NCBI GenBank assembly: GCA_010093685.1
Contig: MU006226.1
Coordinates: forward strand, 260,964-324,963
From: Ophiobolus disseminans
Lineage: Eukaryota; Ascomycota; Dothideomycetes; Pleosporales; Phaeosphaeriaceae
DNA: 64,000 bases
Direction of reading: 5' to 3'
The notes under the pieces were generated by a model. It was given only the letters and a program-made list of their open reading frames with translations, was not told the origin of the DNA and made no database searches. Made by a program: the position numbers and the translations under genes. This document shows, in pieces, positions 45,025 to 56,120 of this stretch (positions within the stretch are counted from its first letter, which is position 1; every line of letters starts with the position of its first letter).

Positions 45025-45376
45025 GGATGCGACTACTTTAAGCTTACGATTCTGGTGATGGGATATGGACGGCATCGGTATACCCTGCATGGTTGGCGTT
45101 GAGGAGAAGGATTATGGCAGACAGTAGTGTGTTTTCACCAAGGCCTTACATGTTTGACTGTTACGGATTCTATGTATCTGGGGCCTGGGCAGTTATAGTA
45201 TGGCATTGCAATACACTGTCCCCGATATCCTCGTGTTATGTTTCTCATAAATTCCCCTGCTTCAAATTTGGGCGAATTGCGCACTAGCGTCATAAGTCTT
45301 GGCACTGGCCTCGGCCTGAACATTTGGTTGACCATCTCTTCCCTCAACCCCAGGCGCTTTTGCAACTAACACCACC
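45025..45376. other. Intergenic between ELP5 and tri-snRNP 27K gene
   Basis: 352 bp between tandem genes. It holds the 3' end of one and the promoter of the next. No feature recognised. Confidence 0.45.
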
Positions 45377-45988
45377 ATGTCGGACACCGAGCGACCACGC
45401 GACCAACATCGCGAACGAGATAGCCGACGCGAGCCACGAGAAGACCGCAATCGTGACCGCGAGCGAGGAGGCGACCGCCGCAGTAATCGATCGCGGAGCC
45501 CACGGCGAGAGCGCGGCGGCGGCCGGCACGAAAAACGTTACAGATCACGATCACCTATCCGACGAGACGACCGCGACAAAGATGGTGTACGTGAGCCCAG
45601 GGGACGAGGCAGAGGTGGCCACGACCGACCAGACGCACCACGAGGCCCCCGCGGCGGCGCATCAGCCCCCAGCGGCCCTCGCAGATCCGACTTCGCTCCT
45701 CGTGGCGGCCCCGTCAAGCCACCCCGCGAGCCTGTTGAACCCGTCAAGAAGGAGGATTCGCCAGATGTGGAGATGAAGGAAACGGCGCAGAAGCCGGAGG
45801 ACATGGACGATGACACCTGGGAGATGAAGAAGATCATGGGCTTTGGGGGCTTCAAAACTACCAAAAACACCAAGGTGCCTGGCAACGATCGGAACTATGG
45901 CGTCAGGAAGGACAAGCAGATGGAGGCTAGGCAGTACATGAACAGGCAGGGTGGATTCAACAGGCCTCTGTCGCCGGGTAGAGGTTGA
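45377..45988 (+). CDS. U4/U6.U5 tri-snRNP 27 kDa protein (SNRNP27)
   Basis: Single exon, 203 residues from ATG 45377 (CACCACCATGTC). The first 95 residues are an RS-like domain dense in Arg, Asp, Glu and Ser, with RGG-type runs. The C-terminal domain is the SNRNP27 signature: WEMKKIMGFGGFKTTKNTKV..NYGVRKDKQMEARQYMNR, then GGFNRPLSPG. The family is a nuclear component of the tri-snRNP that acts in 5' splice-site selection during spliceosome activation. Confidence 0.93.
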   Translation: MSDTERPRDQHRERDSRREPREDRNRDRERGGDRRSNRSRSPRRERGGGRHEKRYRSRSPIRRDDRDKDGVREPRGRGRGGHDRPDAPRGPRGGASAPSGPRRSDFAPRGGPVKPPREPVEPVKKEDSPDVEMKETAQKPEDMDDDTWEMKKIMGFGGFKTTKNTKVPGNDRNYGVRKDKQMEARQYMNRQGGFNRPLSPGRG

Positions 45989-48442
45989 GCGCAGAATGTT
46001 CAAGATAGAGTCTGTGGACCCAGACAGTAATACCTCAGCGAAACACGTATCAGCGCTTAATCAACAACGGAAGTGGCCGAATTTCCGGACATCGGCTGCA
46101 AGGAGCAAATACGGCCGTCGAAGACGTCTGGGAAGCTCTAAGATGCCAGTGGAATCTCATCATGGGAAGGAAAAAAATTGTGGTAAGCCGTCCCAAGCCA
46201 TCCCAAGCCATTTCCCTTTTGCTTCTTTTGCATCCAAACCGGCGTTCATTGGGGTCTGATACACACAGAGCGGAGGAATGAGAATCAGGACCGTGAGGGA
46301 TATTCAGTGGAGTGGCATACTATTATGGGAAGTTGTTGATAACTCGAGATGAGTACCATTCACACATTTACATATTCACATGAATCTCCTAAGTTGCGTT
46401 TTGTGAGCATGATGCGCTAAGTTGACGCGTATAAAGCCGTCATTCTTCTCCTTGTTCTTTTTCATAACACAACGTGCGTCTTCGCTACATCCAAAGCTAT
46501 CCAGGACCCGCTAATGAGCTTTTCCTTTCTCAAAAGCGAACTACATAGAGGATGATGATCTCTTCGCCCTTTCGGAGTCCGACACACGTCTATCCAGTTC
46601 TCCAGTACTTATGGAATCAAGACGTTGCTTCGAAAGCACTACGCAAAGTGTTACATGCTTTGGCCCTAATCCTTAAGCATACAAGCTATGCTTTCAAATC
46701 AAATCCTCAAACATACACAGCTTCACTACATGACCCCAGCCTGGTTCGAAAGAGCATACCATTGTCATCATGAGGCTTGTGAGCACTCTAGACTTGGCTT
46801 ATAAAAGCTTTCTTGGGTGCCGGGTACTTGCTACATCTCGGAATACGTTCTTTCAGCTCAAAGATCGGAATACGGTCTGATTGATGAGAGTGGCCTTCTT
46901 CCAAAGAGCGGTTCAACGCGATGAGAACTTTTGTCTGCCTCAAAACAACTATGTCAACAACCTATGTGTGGGACTCTCGACTAAACTTCCCAAAATTTCT
47001 CTAGAATGGACTTGAACGATACAGCGGTACAAGGCATGACGCTGATTGAATCGAAAACTAAATCAATGAGTGTATCGCGGTATGTCTTTCCCTACGCCGC
47101 CTACTGTTCGAAAACTATAGGGAGCTCTAGTATGGACGGCGTTGTGACCAGTAGTTCGCGTATAAAACCGACTGTGAGAGCAGACTTTTTCTTTACACAC
47201 TCATCCTCCAGTATATCGAAACTTTGGTAGCGGTCTCTGATGAGTTCTTTCCTTCTAGATAACCAAAACCGAATACCGGTATGAGGTGTCCCTTTCCTGA
47301 AGGTCTGGACAAGACAAGACATGATCCGAGAAATTTGCGCACTCCTTCAATGCCATGCGCCAGCGATAAAAAGCGAACACTGTCGCATTCGATATCCTCT
47401 GTTGGCCCTGCGTCCAAATCCCGGATTCTATGGCTTTATGTTTGGAGCTGCTTGCCTCGCCGCCAATCACCCGCGCATCAAATTCCACTGAGTAAGGCAC
47501 CATGTTTGCGACATCGTTCTCGCAGTATCAAATGGCTCTCGTAGCCACTGTATGGTGTCTTTCAAAACGATAAATGGATGTCATGTGCTGCTTTGCTTTT
47601 GCCAACTCTTGTTATGAATCGAGGTCTTTGGAACAGAAGCGAGCAACGATCATGTCTGCAGCTGTCAGTGTAAAAGAACATTACCAGAGCAATGATGGGT
47701 GCTTTCTGCTTCGAGGTCTGGAGGGACGAAACTTGAAGCAATCAGTAGACGACGCGATGTCTTGGAACCACTAGTCTCTCCGCATAAAAGCTCCGCAACC
47801 TTCCAGGCTTTCTTCTCATTACCACGCATCCACTCTCCCGTGTGCGAAAGAAGAATACCTGCATTGAAACATGAGTTTTCCGTCGCTTTCTCCACAAACA
47901 CACCTGTCACCATCCTATGGAAGCTTTGATGCAGGAGTTTGAATTGGTCTAAAAACCAGATGGGTTTGAGACATGTCTGTTTCTGCTGCTCGCTGGCGAA
48001 AGGGTACTTCAACCCACCTCATGGACCATCTTTCCCTCGGAACTCCATCAAAGAATGGACATGGTCCTCGGCATCTAAAACCGCAAGCAGTGATACATAT
48101 GCCTCTCCCCGCCAACTATTTGAATGCACTCAAAGCATATCCCGGTCTTCTACATGGCCCTTATAAATACTCCTCCTGAACCTGCTATTCCTTCCTCCCA
48201 TCACCCATCCTTCACGCCATCGAAATTGCTACCAATTGTGATCATGGAATCTTTGCCACTCAGATAAACATCATGGAGATGACATGAGGGCCGGTTCCTG
48301 GATCGACTCGAATAGTTCCAACGACAACCTCATGCACTGCGTTGCTGTGCGCTTACTCACCTCCATAGTGCAACGCAACAAAAGCATCAAAACCTCAGAG
48401 CTACGACTCTCCCAGACGCCATGAGAAGCATCACGTCAATGC
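45989..48442. other. Gene-poor stretch
   Basis: 2.45 kb. A threefold short repeat (GCCATCCCAA-type) lies at 46186-46212. Minus-strand frames at 47101-48012 are fragmentary and carry no recognised domain; they could be remains of an old gene. Confidence 0.4.
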
Positions 48443-49243
48443 ATGCTTGTCGCGCCCTGTAGCACCAAGGGCACGCAAGCATTCGAAAGGATCGTAGAGA
48501 CGCTGTATGATTGTTTGTCCCGCTCACTCAGGCAATATAACCTCACACATCTTCCAGTTTCCACATTCCCCAACCAGTATCTCCTCTCACTTTCCCGAAT
48601 GACCGAAATGGTTTACGAAACAGGCAATGTAGAAGACTCTCTCGTTCGCCCAAAAAAAGTTGCATCTTTCAGCAATGTGAAGAACGAAGGCCAGCTCAAT
48701 CTAAAGACGAACGCACTAATGGCTATTCCTACAAGCTTGTTGAAAACACAACATTCCACAATTATGAGTAATATACCTAAAACTGATGAGGTCGCGATTC
48801 ATGACCGTTCTGTTGAGCTGAAACCATGGTTTCGCGAACGCATGCTGTGTTCCCGGCTCGACCCTCGCACTTGCTATAAAAACGACCAAGCTCTGCGCTC
48901 CTCTACATCAGTCTATAACTCAGCGTTGACTCAAAAGGTCTCTATCAACCTTGCATGCGAACAGCATGTTGGTCTGTCTTTCAAACTGCTATGCCATATC
49001 GGGATGATTCTGCGAACTGTGGCGTTTCAACGAAAAGCAGGAAGGCGACGAGAGTTGCAAATGTTTGGGAAGTTTGCCCTGGTTTTTAGAATCCAAAACC
49101 ATATCTATTCACGGCTGCTCCGCTTCATTACAAGCAAACACCAGCATGAACCATGGCTGTGTTTTCTCCTGTCTTCCAAAAACGGTTGCCTCAAGCATTC
49201 ACCAGCTCGAAGCGCCTTTTCTTCCCATAAAATCTCGACATGA
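48443..49243 (+). CDS. Orphan ORF, hypothetical protein
   Basis: 266 codons from ATG 48443 without introns. An uninterrupted frame of this length in about 47% GC DNA is unlikely by chance, but nothing else supports it. Composition is mixed with many Ser, Leu, Cys and Arg. One moderately hydrophobic stretch (LSFKLLCHIGMILRTVAF) is present. No domain or signal peptide. It lies in an otherwise gene-free stretch. Treat as a candidate only. Confidence 0.35.
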   Translation: MLVAPCSTKGTQAFERIVETLYDCLSRSLRQYNLTHLPVSTFPNQYLLSLSRMTEMVYETGNVEDSLVRPKKVASFSNVKNEGQLNLKTNALMAIPTSLLKTQHSTIMSNIPKTDEVAIHDRSVELKPWFRERMLCSRLDPRTCYKNDQALRSSTSVYNSALTQKVSINLACEQHVGLSFKLLCHIGMILRTVAFQRKAGRRRELQMFGKFALVFRIQNHIYSRLLRFITSKHQHEPWLCFLLSSKNGCLKHSPARSAFSSHKIST

Positions 49244-49756
49244 GCTCAACACTGAATTTCCTAACCACGTGAATGAGCGGTGCCTGCATACAGCCAGCTC
49301 TTCGCGTCTGTGCTTGTAATTTTGGAACACACCTCCCACATTCACAATGGACTCAACCTTGTAAAAGAAGGAAGTAGTCGATATATGTCCGGTGCTCCGT
49401 TTCAAGTAGAAGACCTCGCAATGCATTTTTCTCCTTCCCTTTGTGAAGGCGTGAAGAGTCAAACAGTTACAGGTCCCGCTCATGGGGATCGTGGTCCTGG
49501 GTATAAAACTTTATTGTCAGCACGGCACTTTAGTTCACACAGTACATGTGAACTGCATCCTCACGTGACCCTTAGTCACCTGTTTACTCATCCTGGTTGT
49601 GTATATAATCGCTGTCTGTAGCTCTCTCAATACAACAACCTTCTCCCTCTTTTCTGCCCTGTCTCTAACATCCGACAATTATCTCTACGGTATTTCGGTC
49701 TTCTTCATAACACCACACTCGTTGCAAGAGATATTAAAACGGCGAACAAGTTGTAC
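49244..49756. promoter_or_regulatory. Putative promoter with TATA box
   Basis: A TATATAATC box at about 49603-49611 is followed by a CT/CA-rich leader up to ATG 49757. Upstream is an 8-bp inverted repeat AGTTCACA...TGTGAACT (49532-49554) and a CACGTG E-box at about 49563. This resembles a real promoter for the small ORF to its right. Confidence 0.35.
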
Positions 49757-50110
49757 ATGTGTGAGCCTTCTTTCGCTCCTGAAAACGTTCCAGGTACATT
49801 CCATGAAGCGGTACAACTCGAATCCTCCCACGTACTAGCAAATGGAGTACCAGACGATTTGCGGACATTTGACGGGCCGGCCGCCATGACCGGACTGATA
49901 CCGTGCTTAGCGAAATTGGCTTCCCTTCCGTCGCAGCTGGGATTTAATTCGCGCCACATAGTGTACAGGGATTATGAGGCTGTACTAAGCCAATCTAGCA
50001 TAGCACTGACTGGTCAGCATGTCAGCGTTGCAGGCTTCTATCATACATTAGCTCTTCATAGAACTGATTGTGTTGGCTTGACTCTTCAGTTAGCAGACGC
50101 AACTTTGTAG
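49757..50110 (+). CDS. Small hypothetical protein
   Basis: 117 codons from ATG 49757 (MCEPSFAPENVPGTFHE) to TAG 50108-50110. The TATA box and CT-rich leader upstream are the main support. The middle (LRTFDGPAAMTGLIPCLAKL) is mildly amphipathic. No domain recognised. An overlapping minus-strand ORF exists but has no promoter signals. Confidence 0.3.
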   Translation: MCEPSFAPENVPGTFHEAVQLESSHVLANGVPDDLRTFDGPAAMTGLIPCLAKLASLPSQLGFNSRHIVYRDYEAVLSQSSIALTGQHVSVAGFYHTLALHRTDCVGLTLQLADATL

Positions 50111-50416
50111 ACTAATGTGGCTGAGACAGAAGCACCTAAATCAGTCTCAATCGGACACATGTAACGGCGACGTAGTTTAAGTCTCAAGGCCCCGCAACAT
50201 ATGGATAGTGGCGCAGTCACTGCGTTCTTTGCTGTAACGCGTAAGCCTGCAGAAATGTGTAGAAAGCGCTTGCTTAGAAGGACATATTCGCATAATAAGC
50301 TTCACGACTAAAGCTAGAATTTAGTTAGTACTTTGCGCACAAGTAGAAGCAGTAAAGGTACCTTTTCTGTACTGATGTGTCAATTGGTATGTGGTACAAC
50401 CCCAGTGCAATAGCTC

Positions 50417-52315
50417 TCACACAATCAGCGCCTGAAGGTCCTGCCTCACTACGTGGTCACTTTGGATCCGCCCAGCTCCAACTCTTGTGTACTCATTCTT
50501 TACACTTGTTGGACTCACAACTAGGATGTAGTACTTTGTCTTCCTGGCATTGAATTTGCGGCAATCTTGCCCTATGATAACGCACCTCTCAGTGTCAAAG
50601 CGTTTGTGCATCTCAACATCATACTGGATTTCACCTCTTTCTGCTCTGTCTGAGTCCAAAATCGCATAGCCTGCTTCGCTTTGTTTGAAGCTGCAGTTTC
50701 TAAAAGAGCTGATATTGGTGACCAATGCAGGCTTCCATTTCTTGTTAAACAGCCTGTACTTGTAGTGCCTGTTGACTGTCAGGCTGCGCACCCACTCCAC
50801 CTTGCCAAAAGTAATATCCATGAATTGGATACTGCCGCTGTAGGCCATCCACGACCAAGACGGAACGCTCTGGGTTTCATAGCCGATTCGATCCATATGC
50901 CGCTCTCCAGATCTCTGCCATAGCAGACACCTGTGGAGGAATGACTGGAAGATACCAAATCTGGTTTCGGACTGCTCTGCTTGTGCAATGCGGTTCTCTA
51001 GCCCAGATATTGCAGCACATCTATCAGTCTTCTCTGTCAGGCCGCGTTCCGAGTACTCTGTAGAGAGAAATTGTATGAAGTCTATTGTGCGTTTGTTGCC
51101 CGTCGTAAGCAGCCGCTGTGGAAAGCTTGGATCAAGCATAAAGTACTTCTTTCAATACAAACTAACCATAAAGGCACTTCTGTCAGAAAACTGTTTATAT
51201 ATCAGGCTCATTTAATTGCTTACCTTTGTAGCATAGTGAAAGATTCACAGCAGACTCAATCACCACACTCAAAATAGACTTGATTGGCACTGAAGTGAAT
51301 TGTTTGCCGAGACAAGACTCTTTCTTGTAATACCCATGCCCGCTTGTTTAGTAGTGCGTTCTCCACGTCATTGTGAAAATCATCAACTTCTGTGCGGACA
51401 TAAAATTGCCTGCCTAAGGGATCCTGTACGTGAATGTACTCACTGCGTAAAGTACGCTGAAGAAACCCTGCTTTAGAATCGACAGCTGATGTTGCAGCAA
51501 TCGTGGAGTAAGCACCCGCGTAGACCTCTTGCATACGCTTGGCTTCAGACTTCCAATCTTCCATTGTCTCCTGTAACTGTATGATGCAAAGAGAGTCGAT
51601 CCAGAGGTATTGTATACCCAGATTCTGAGTGACCCTAACAGCATCACAGAATGTCTTTGGGAGCTCAGAGATATCGAAACCGTTCTGTCGTGCTTTGATG
51701 TTCATATCAGTTGTGCAGAATTCTTCTGCAGAAACTTTGCCCCAACAATGAGAAAGTGCAACGTATTGCAATGTCTTTTTCTTGTTCAAACAACACAGAC
51801 GCAGGAGTTTCGTATTTGCAGGACCAACATCGAGGAGCCTGGTGGGCATCGCTGCTCCAGTTGTGGCTGCGCAGAGATGAGACTTATCACACCTCTGCAG
51901 CCATGCTCGAAGCAGTGCGTATTGGGTAGAGCTTCCAGATTCTAGCAAATGTGGGAAGCCCACTTGAAGCTCTGTTTCAAGCACATCCGAGGACCCTATA
52001 CAAGACATATCCGGTTAGTGAGTTACCTGACTCGTGACGGAGAGTAGTAGTAGTACCTAACTGGAGAAAACGACGTCTATCATCTCCAATTTTGAGTGTT
52101 GACTTGTCCCGAGTAATGTAGCAACCTCGATTCTCGTGAAGGAAGTGTGGCTTAGCAGCACAAAGCAAGAAAGCGCAGACAACACAATCTGATTTAGCAG
52201 CACTGATGTCGGAGATATCAATTTGACAGTCAGAATGCATAATTGGGGCGCAGTTGACGCAGCACTGGGTGAAGGTAGCCTTAGTTACTGGTGCTTCTGT
52301 GCCTAAGCTTCCCAA
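50417..52315 (-). pseudogene. HET-domain (heterokaryon incompatibility) gene with two in-frame TGA codons
   Basis: Exons 52057-52315 (5' end unresolved, first ATG only at 52240), 51224-51995 and 50417-51179; phases agree. The HET domain is canonical: LQYVALSHCWG, IQYLWIDSLCIIQ, RMQEVYAGAYSTIAATSA and RAWVLQERVLSRQTIHFSANQVYFECGD. Downstream HET-associated sequence is kept: FLSTEYSERGLTEKTDRCAA and VPSWSWMAYSG. Two stops interrupt it: TGA 51256-51258 directly after FECGD, with VCCESFTMLQ continuing, and TGA 51152-51154 before KKYFMLDPSFP. HET proteins trigger cell death on non-self fusion in fungi. As read, only a truncated protein with the HET core would be made. N-terminal cysteines (QCCVNC, DCVVCAF) suggest an upstream exon. 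Confidence 0.8.
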
Positions 52316-52400
52316 GAAAGCTGCAGAAAATTTGTTGTCCGAGCCGTATCTTCAAGTATCGGACTATGTTCATGTTAGAGCTTCTTCACAAGAGCCAGCA

Positions 52401-52760
52401 GCCTCGCATGTCAATGTTCGCAGGTCAACTTACCTCCTACACCACCAGACACACCAAGATTAGCTCCAGCCTTGCATGTCAATGTTTGCAGGTCAACTTA
52501 CCTCCTACAACACCAGACACACCAAGATTAGCTGCANNNNNNNNNNNNNNNNNNNNNNNNNNNNNNNNNNNNNNNNNNNNNNNNNNNNNNNNNNNNNNNN
52601 NNNNNNNNNNNNNNNNNNNNNNNNNNNNNNNNNNNNNNNNNNNNNNNNNNNNNNNNNNNNNNNNNNNNNNNNNNNNNNNNNNNNNNNNNNNNNNNCCACC
52701 AGACACACCAAGATCAGCTGCAGCCTCGCATGTCAATGTTTGCAAGTTAACCTACCTCCT
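52401..52760. repeat. 68-bp minisatellite
   Basis: Unit starts at 52401, 52469 and (after the gap) 52723; each begins GCCTCGCATGTCAATG or GCCTTGCATGTCAATG. The period is exactly 68 bp between the first two, and the third would begin exactly where the N run starts. Read on the minus strand, each unit carries an ideal splice donor AG-GTAAGTTGAC and a CTGCAG acceptor-like site. It lies just upstream of the HET gene. The copy number is unknown because of the gap. Confidence 0.9.
52537..52695. other. Assembly gap (159 N)
   Basis: The gap begins and ends inside the minisatellite. The distance between flanking units is not a multiple of 68, so the gap length is not the real length. Confidence 0.99.
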
Positions 52761-52807
52761 GAAATCAAGTTAATCAATGCGAACAACAAGTCATTCAGCT
52801 CCTTATT

Positions 52808-53149
52808 TCAGCCAAGCCCTTCATGTCTAGAATCTCTATTCCGCAAGATCCATGGAGGAATTGAAATGACAGGATCGAGAAGGCATGGGTTTATGACAGG
52901 ATCGAGAAAGCATGGGTTTCTTTCCTCCTTAAACCTCTCTTGTACCAGGCGATGTCTCCTCATCCTGTCGAGAGCGAAGTTAACCCATCCCACTGTGACC
53001 GTGTCTTGAAAACAGCGAGGATAGTATCGAATGTCGAAACCACGAAACGCCACAACGTATGAACGACATTGCGCGCTTTGCAGTGCTTGTATTCCAGAAA
53101 TACTCAAACAGCATATAATTAACATCACCACGCATGCTGCAACCTTCAT
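52808..53149 (-). CDS. Candidate small secreted protein
   Basis: 113 codons from ATG 53149. The first 24 residues look like a signal peptide (MKVAACVVMLIICCLSISG), followed by cysteines. Near the C-terminus an internal 27-nt direct duplication (about 52865-52918) gives the repeated NPC[FL]LDPVI unit. Not recognised; no splice evidence. May instead be a chance frame or a part of the HET gene's 5' region. Confidence 0.3.
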   Translation of the reverse strand: MKVAACVVMLIICCLSISGIQALQSAQCRSYVVAFRGFDIRYYPRCFQDTVTVGWVNFALDRMRRHRLVQERFKEERNPCFLDPVINPCLLDPVISIPPWILRNRDSRHEGLG

Positions 53150-53660
53150 GCCTGAAAACCAGGATCGACGTTTTCGATGGGAAGTGCGAAGACTAGCAGC
53201 GACAAGACATGGAGATTGGGAGAGGGAGTAAGACGTACCGAGGACTATAGTATGGCTTGTCGGGGCGGGAAGCTCTAAAACAGACTATCCCCGACTCGAT
53301 GGCTGAGGGAAATGTGAATGTATTTGGGATGCACAAATCGTGACATCGACATCCGATGACCTGTGTTTTCCGCCGTCTTACAATAAGAATCTGCGATATC
53401 TAACGCAGTGCACAAAGAGATGATGCTTCGTTCAGCGCATGGGTTGGAGCTATTTGATAGCTGGCTGGCTTTTCCGTGTTGGCCTGTGTAGTGTTGTATA
53501 CTTCCATTCAACCATTCAAAGTATGATACACACACGACCTCATCGTGACTTTTATACACCCCTCCACCACCCTTCCATCCTATTATCCGATGCTCCCAAA
53601 AACTCCAAAACGCCTCGCAAATCCCAAACCCAATGCAATCACCCGCTCTTCTCCCATCCC
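53150..53660. other. Intergenic
   Basis: 511 bp downstream of BET1. No feature seen. Confidence 0.4.
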
Positions 53661-54444
53661 CTACCTACCCTTAACCCACCAAAACAGCAATATCAGCGCC
53701 GCAAAGAACCCCAGCCACACCCTCCACCCGACGCCCGTCGTCTGCGCCATTCTGAGCATGCGATTCATCGTGCCTTTTATCTTGTTTCGCGAGTTTTCAA
53801 ACTGGTCGTTCATTTTCTCTGCGAGGGCGGTGGAGTCGCGAATTTCGTGGCCGATGAGGTGTGTTAACTGGCGTTGCGTCAGCAAGGCTCGCTGGGTCGC
53901 GAATTGGGAAAGAAAAAATGTGGGAGGAATTAAGTAGGGGAGGAGGGAAAAGGGTACGTACGTCTTTCAACTGTTTGACCTTCCCCGTCAGCACCCCAAC
54001 ATGCTCATTATCATTCTGACTCTCCAATTCATCCAGAACCGCACCGCTGTATTGTCCTGGCGTCGTGCTTCCGCTTCTGTAGAATCCGTCTTGTCCAGCA
54101 CCACCTCCTCCAATTCCCCCATTCATACCTCCTCCACCACCACCACCATTCCCTCCTCCTACACCATACCCCCCACCACCACCGGGATACAAACTCCCCC
54201 CACTCGCCGCCGGAGCCCCGGGATATGCGCCAAACTCTGGACTCGCCGCCGCATACCCGTACCCGCCAGCGCCGTAGGGCGAGCGCGGTTTTTGCTTGGA
54301 CTTTGAGGGCGAGGCGCTGCGGTTGTAGGTGCTGAAGAGGTCGTCGCGGGCGTCGTTTCTACCGAATCTATGTAATGATTAGCGCCTACATCCGAAGGGT
54401 CGGTGTCCGAGGTGATAGGTGTGATGCGCGTACCGGTTCGACAT
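53661..54444 (-). CDS. BET1: ER-Golgi SNARE BET1
   Basis: Three exons: 54434-54444 (11 nt, MSNR start), 53962-54367 and 53661-53867; introns of 66 and 94 bp; 207 residues. The Qc-SNARE helix spans intron 2: LDELESQNDNEHVGVLTGKV joined to LTHLIGHEIRDSTALAEKMN and on to NKIKGTMNRMLRMAQ. It is followed by a single C-terminal membrane anchor (VWLGFFAALILLFWWVKGR). The N-terminal region is longer than in yeast because of a Gly-rich low-complexity run (about residues 60-95). BET1 works with Sed5, Bos1 and Sec22 in vesicle fusion between ER and Golgi. The 11-nt first exon was needed to reach an ATG and is supported by ideal splice sites. Confidence 0.88.
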
Positions 54445-55126
54445 TGTGGGCTGCGATGCTATGCGCTGAGCGCCGTGATGTGGTTTATGCGGTTAGGTGG
54501 GTCGCAGGAGAGATTGGACGATGTGTGTGGCGACGAGAAGGTGCGCGGGTTGTGAATGCGATATGTGGATTTGTGGAGGTTGTTTGCGAAGATAGGAAAT
54601 TGTTCTGGGAACGGGGAGGGATGGGTCGGAGGTTAGGGTTGCTAACGCCGGGAGCGGTGCCATGGCTAGAACACGTTGTATGTACGGTGCTGCAGCACGT
54701 GGAGGCGATGTCAGCGGCGCACCTTCTAATAAATCAGCATTAACAAAATAAAGTCACTGAAGGAGGTGATATCCAAACACAAGTAGATTCACGTAAGACA
54801 AACATGGCAAACATCACATTCCCCCAAACCTCCCTCTTCAACCTCGCACCAAGCTCCAAGACAAGCCCACAAGCGCACATGAAGCGCACAAGAAAAAGCA
54901 CACAATCATCTCCCCAACACCTGCAGCTGCCGGGATCCAATTGTCATCTGTACAAGTACACTAAAACCATTAACCCTATATGCATCCCATCCCCCCATGT
55001 CAAAGCACAGAGGCCACTTTTTACGCGTTCCAAACATGACCATAATCTCACAGCGTGAAAAATCTCGTAGAAAATGCCTGTCCTACAGGGCGCGTAACGT
55101 GTTTCTCATCCCACATGCGCCCAGAC
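54445..55126. other. Intergenic between BET1 and ADK1
   Basis: 682 bp: BET1 promoter on the left, ADK1 3' region on the right. ORFs here are unsupported. Confidence 0.4.
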
Positions 55127-56120
55127 CTAGTTCTTCAAGCCAATGCGATTGAGCAAGCTGCCCGACCGACCAGCCACATACGCCTTGTCGTCGAAGATCT
55201 TAAGCAGGCTCTTCCACACCTGTCCGGGGTCCTGGCTCGCGTCAATAGGCTTCCAGATGCCCGTCTTTTGGTAGTATGCGACGACGGGGGCGGTCTGGTC
55301 GTGGTATGTTGAGAGGCGTTTCTTGAGCGTCTCGGCGTTGTCGTCGGAGCGCTGAATGAGTGGCTCGCCGGTAGCGTCGTCGGTCATGGGGGCCTTGGGC
55401 GGGTTGAAGATCTTGTGGTATGAGCGGCCCGAGGCGGGGTGGACGAGGCGGCCGGTGATGCGCGAGACGAGGAGGCCATCGTCGATTTGGAGCTCGACGG
55501 CGTGTTGGAGGGGCTTTTGGGTGGCTTCGAGCATGCCGTCGAGCTTCTCGGCTTGGGTCACTGTGCGTGGGAAGCCGTCGAGGATGAAGCTGTGACTGAG
55601 TTAGCCAATTGCTGGGGGGTGTCCGGTGAATGATCTGACGCACCCGTTCTTGCACTCCTGGTTGTTCTCGAGCTCAGTCTTGATCATGTTGACCATGATC
55701 TCGTCGCTGACCAGACCTCCGGCGTCCATAATCTTCTTCGCTTCCCGGCCAAGCGGCGTTTTTGCCGCGACCTGCGCTCGCAGCATGTCTCCGGTAGCCT
55801 GTGCCCGTTAGCATCCCACCTCAACATACAGGGTCTGCAGTGGACGTACGAGATGGCATGCGCAGAACTTGTCCTTGATCCGCGGCGCTTGAGTGCCCTT
55901 GCCTAACTTGTATCAGCTTTCATGGTTCCTAACACACACCATCGCCGCGCAACTCACCGGCACCCGGGGGCCCCATCAGAATCATGCGCACGCTCTCCTG
56001 CGACGCCTTCGAGCTGCTTCCATGGCCCGACAACCGGCTCTCAAGCTCGGCGATGCGCTGCTCCAGCTTGTGCACCGTGCTCTTGAGCTCGTCGACGACC
56101 GAGTCTGTAATAGGTGCCAT
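55127..56120 (-). CDS. ADK1: Adenylate kinase, cytosolic/mitochondrial ADK1
   Basis: Four exons: 55958-56120, 55850-55902, 55644-55798 and 55127-55589; 277 residues. The P-loop ILMGPPGAGKGTQA is split by intron 1 after GPPGAG. Also present are ATGDMLRA, the signature FILDGFPRTVTQAEKL across intron 3, and the LID region (GRLVHPASGRSYH..NPPK..DDATGEPLIQRSDDN) of the long-form enzyme without zinc cysteines. It catalyses ATP + AMP to 2 ADP. The first about 40 residues form a predicted coiled coil (VVDELKSTVHKLEQRIAELE) that yeast ADK1 lacks. Confidence 0.95.

Noticed and set aside
47101..48012. Series of minus-strand fragments suspected to be a decayed HET or similar gene
   Set aside because: No HET motif could be placed in any frame; kept only as a remark in the intergenic entry.
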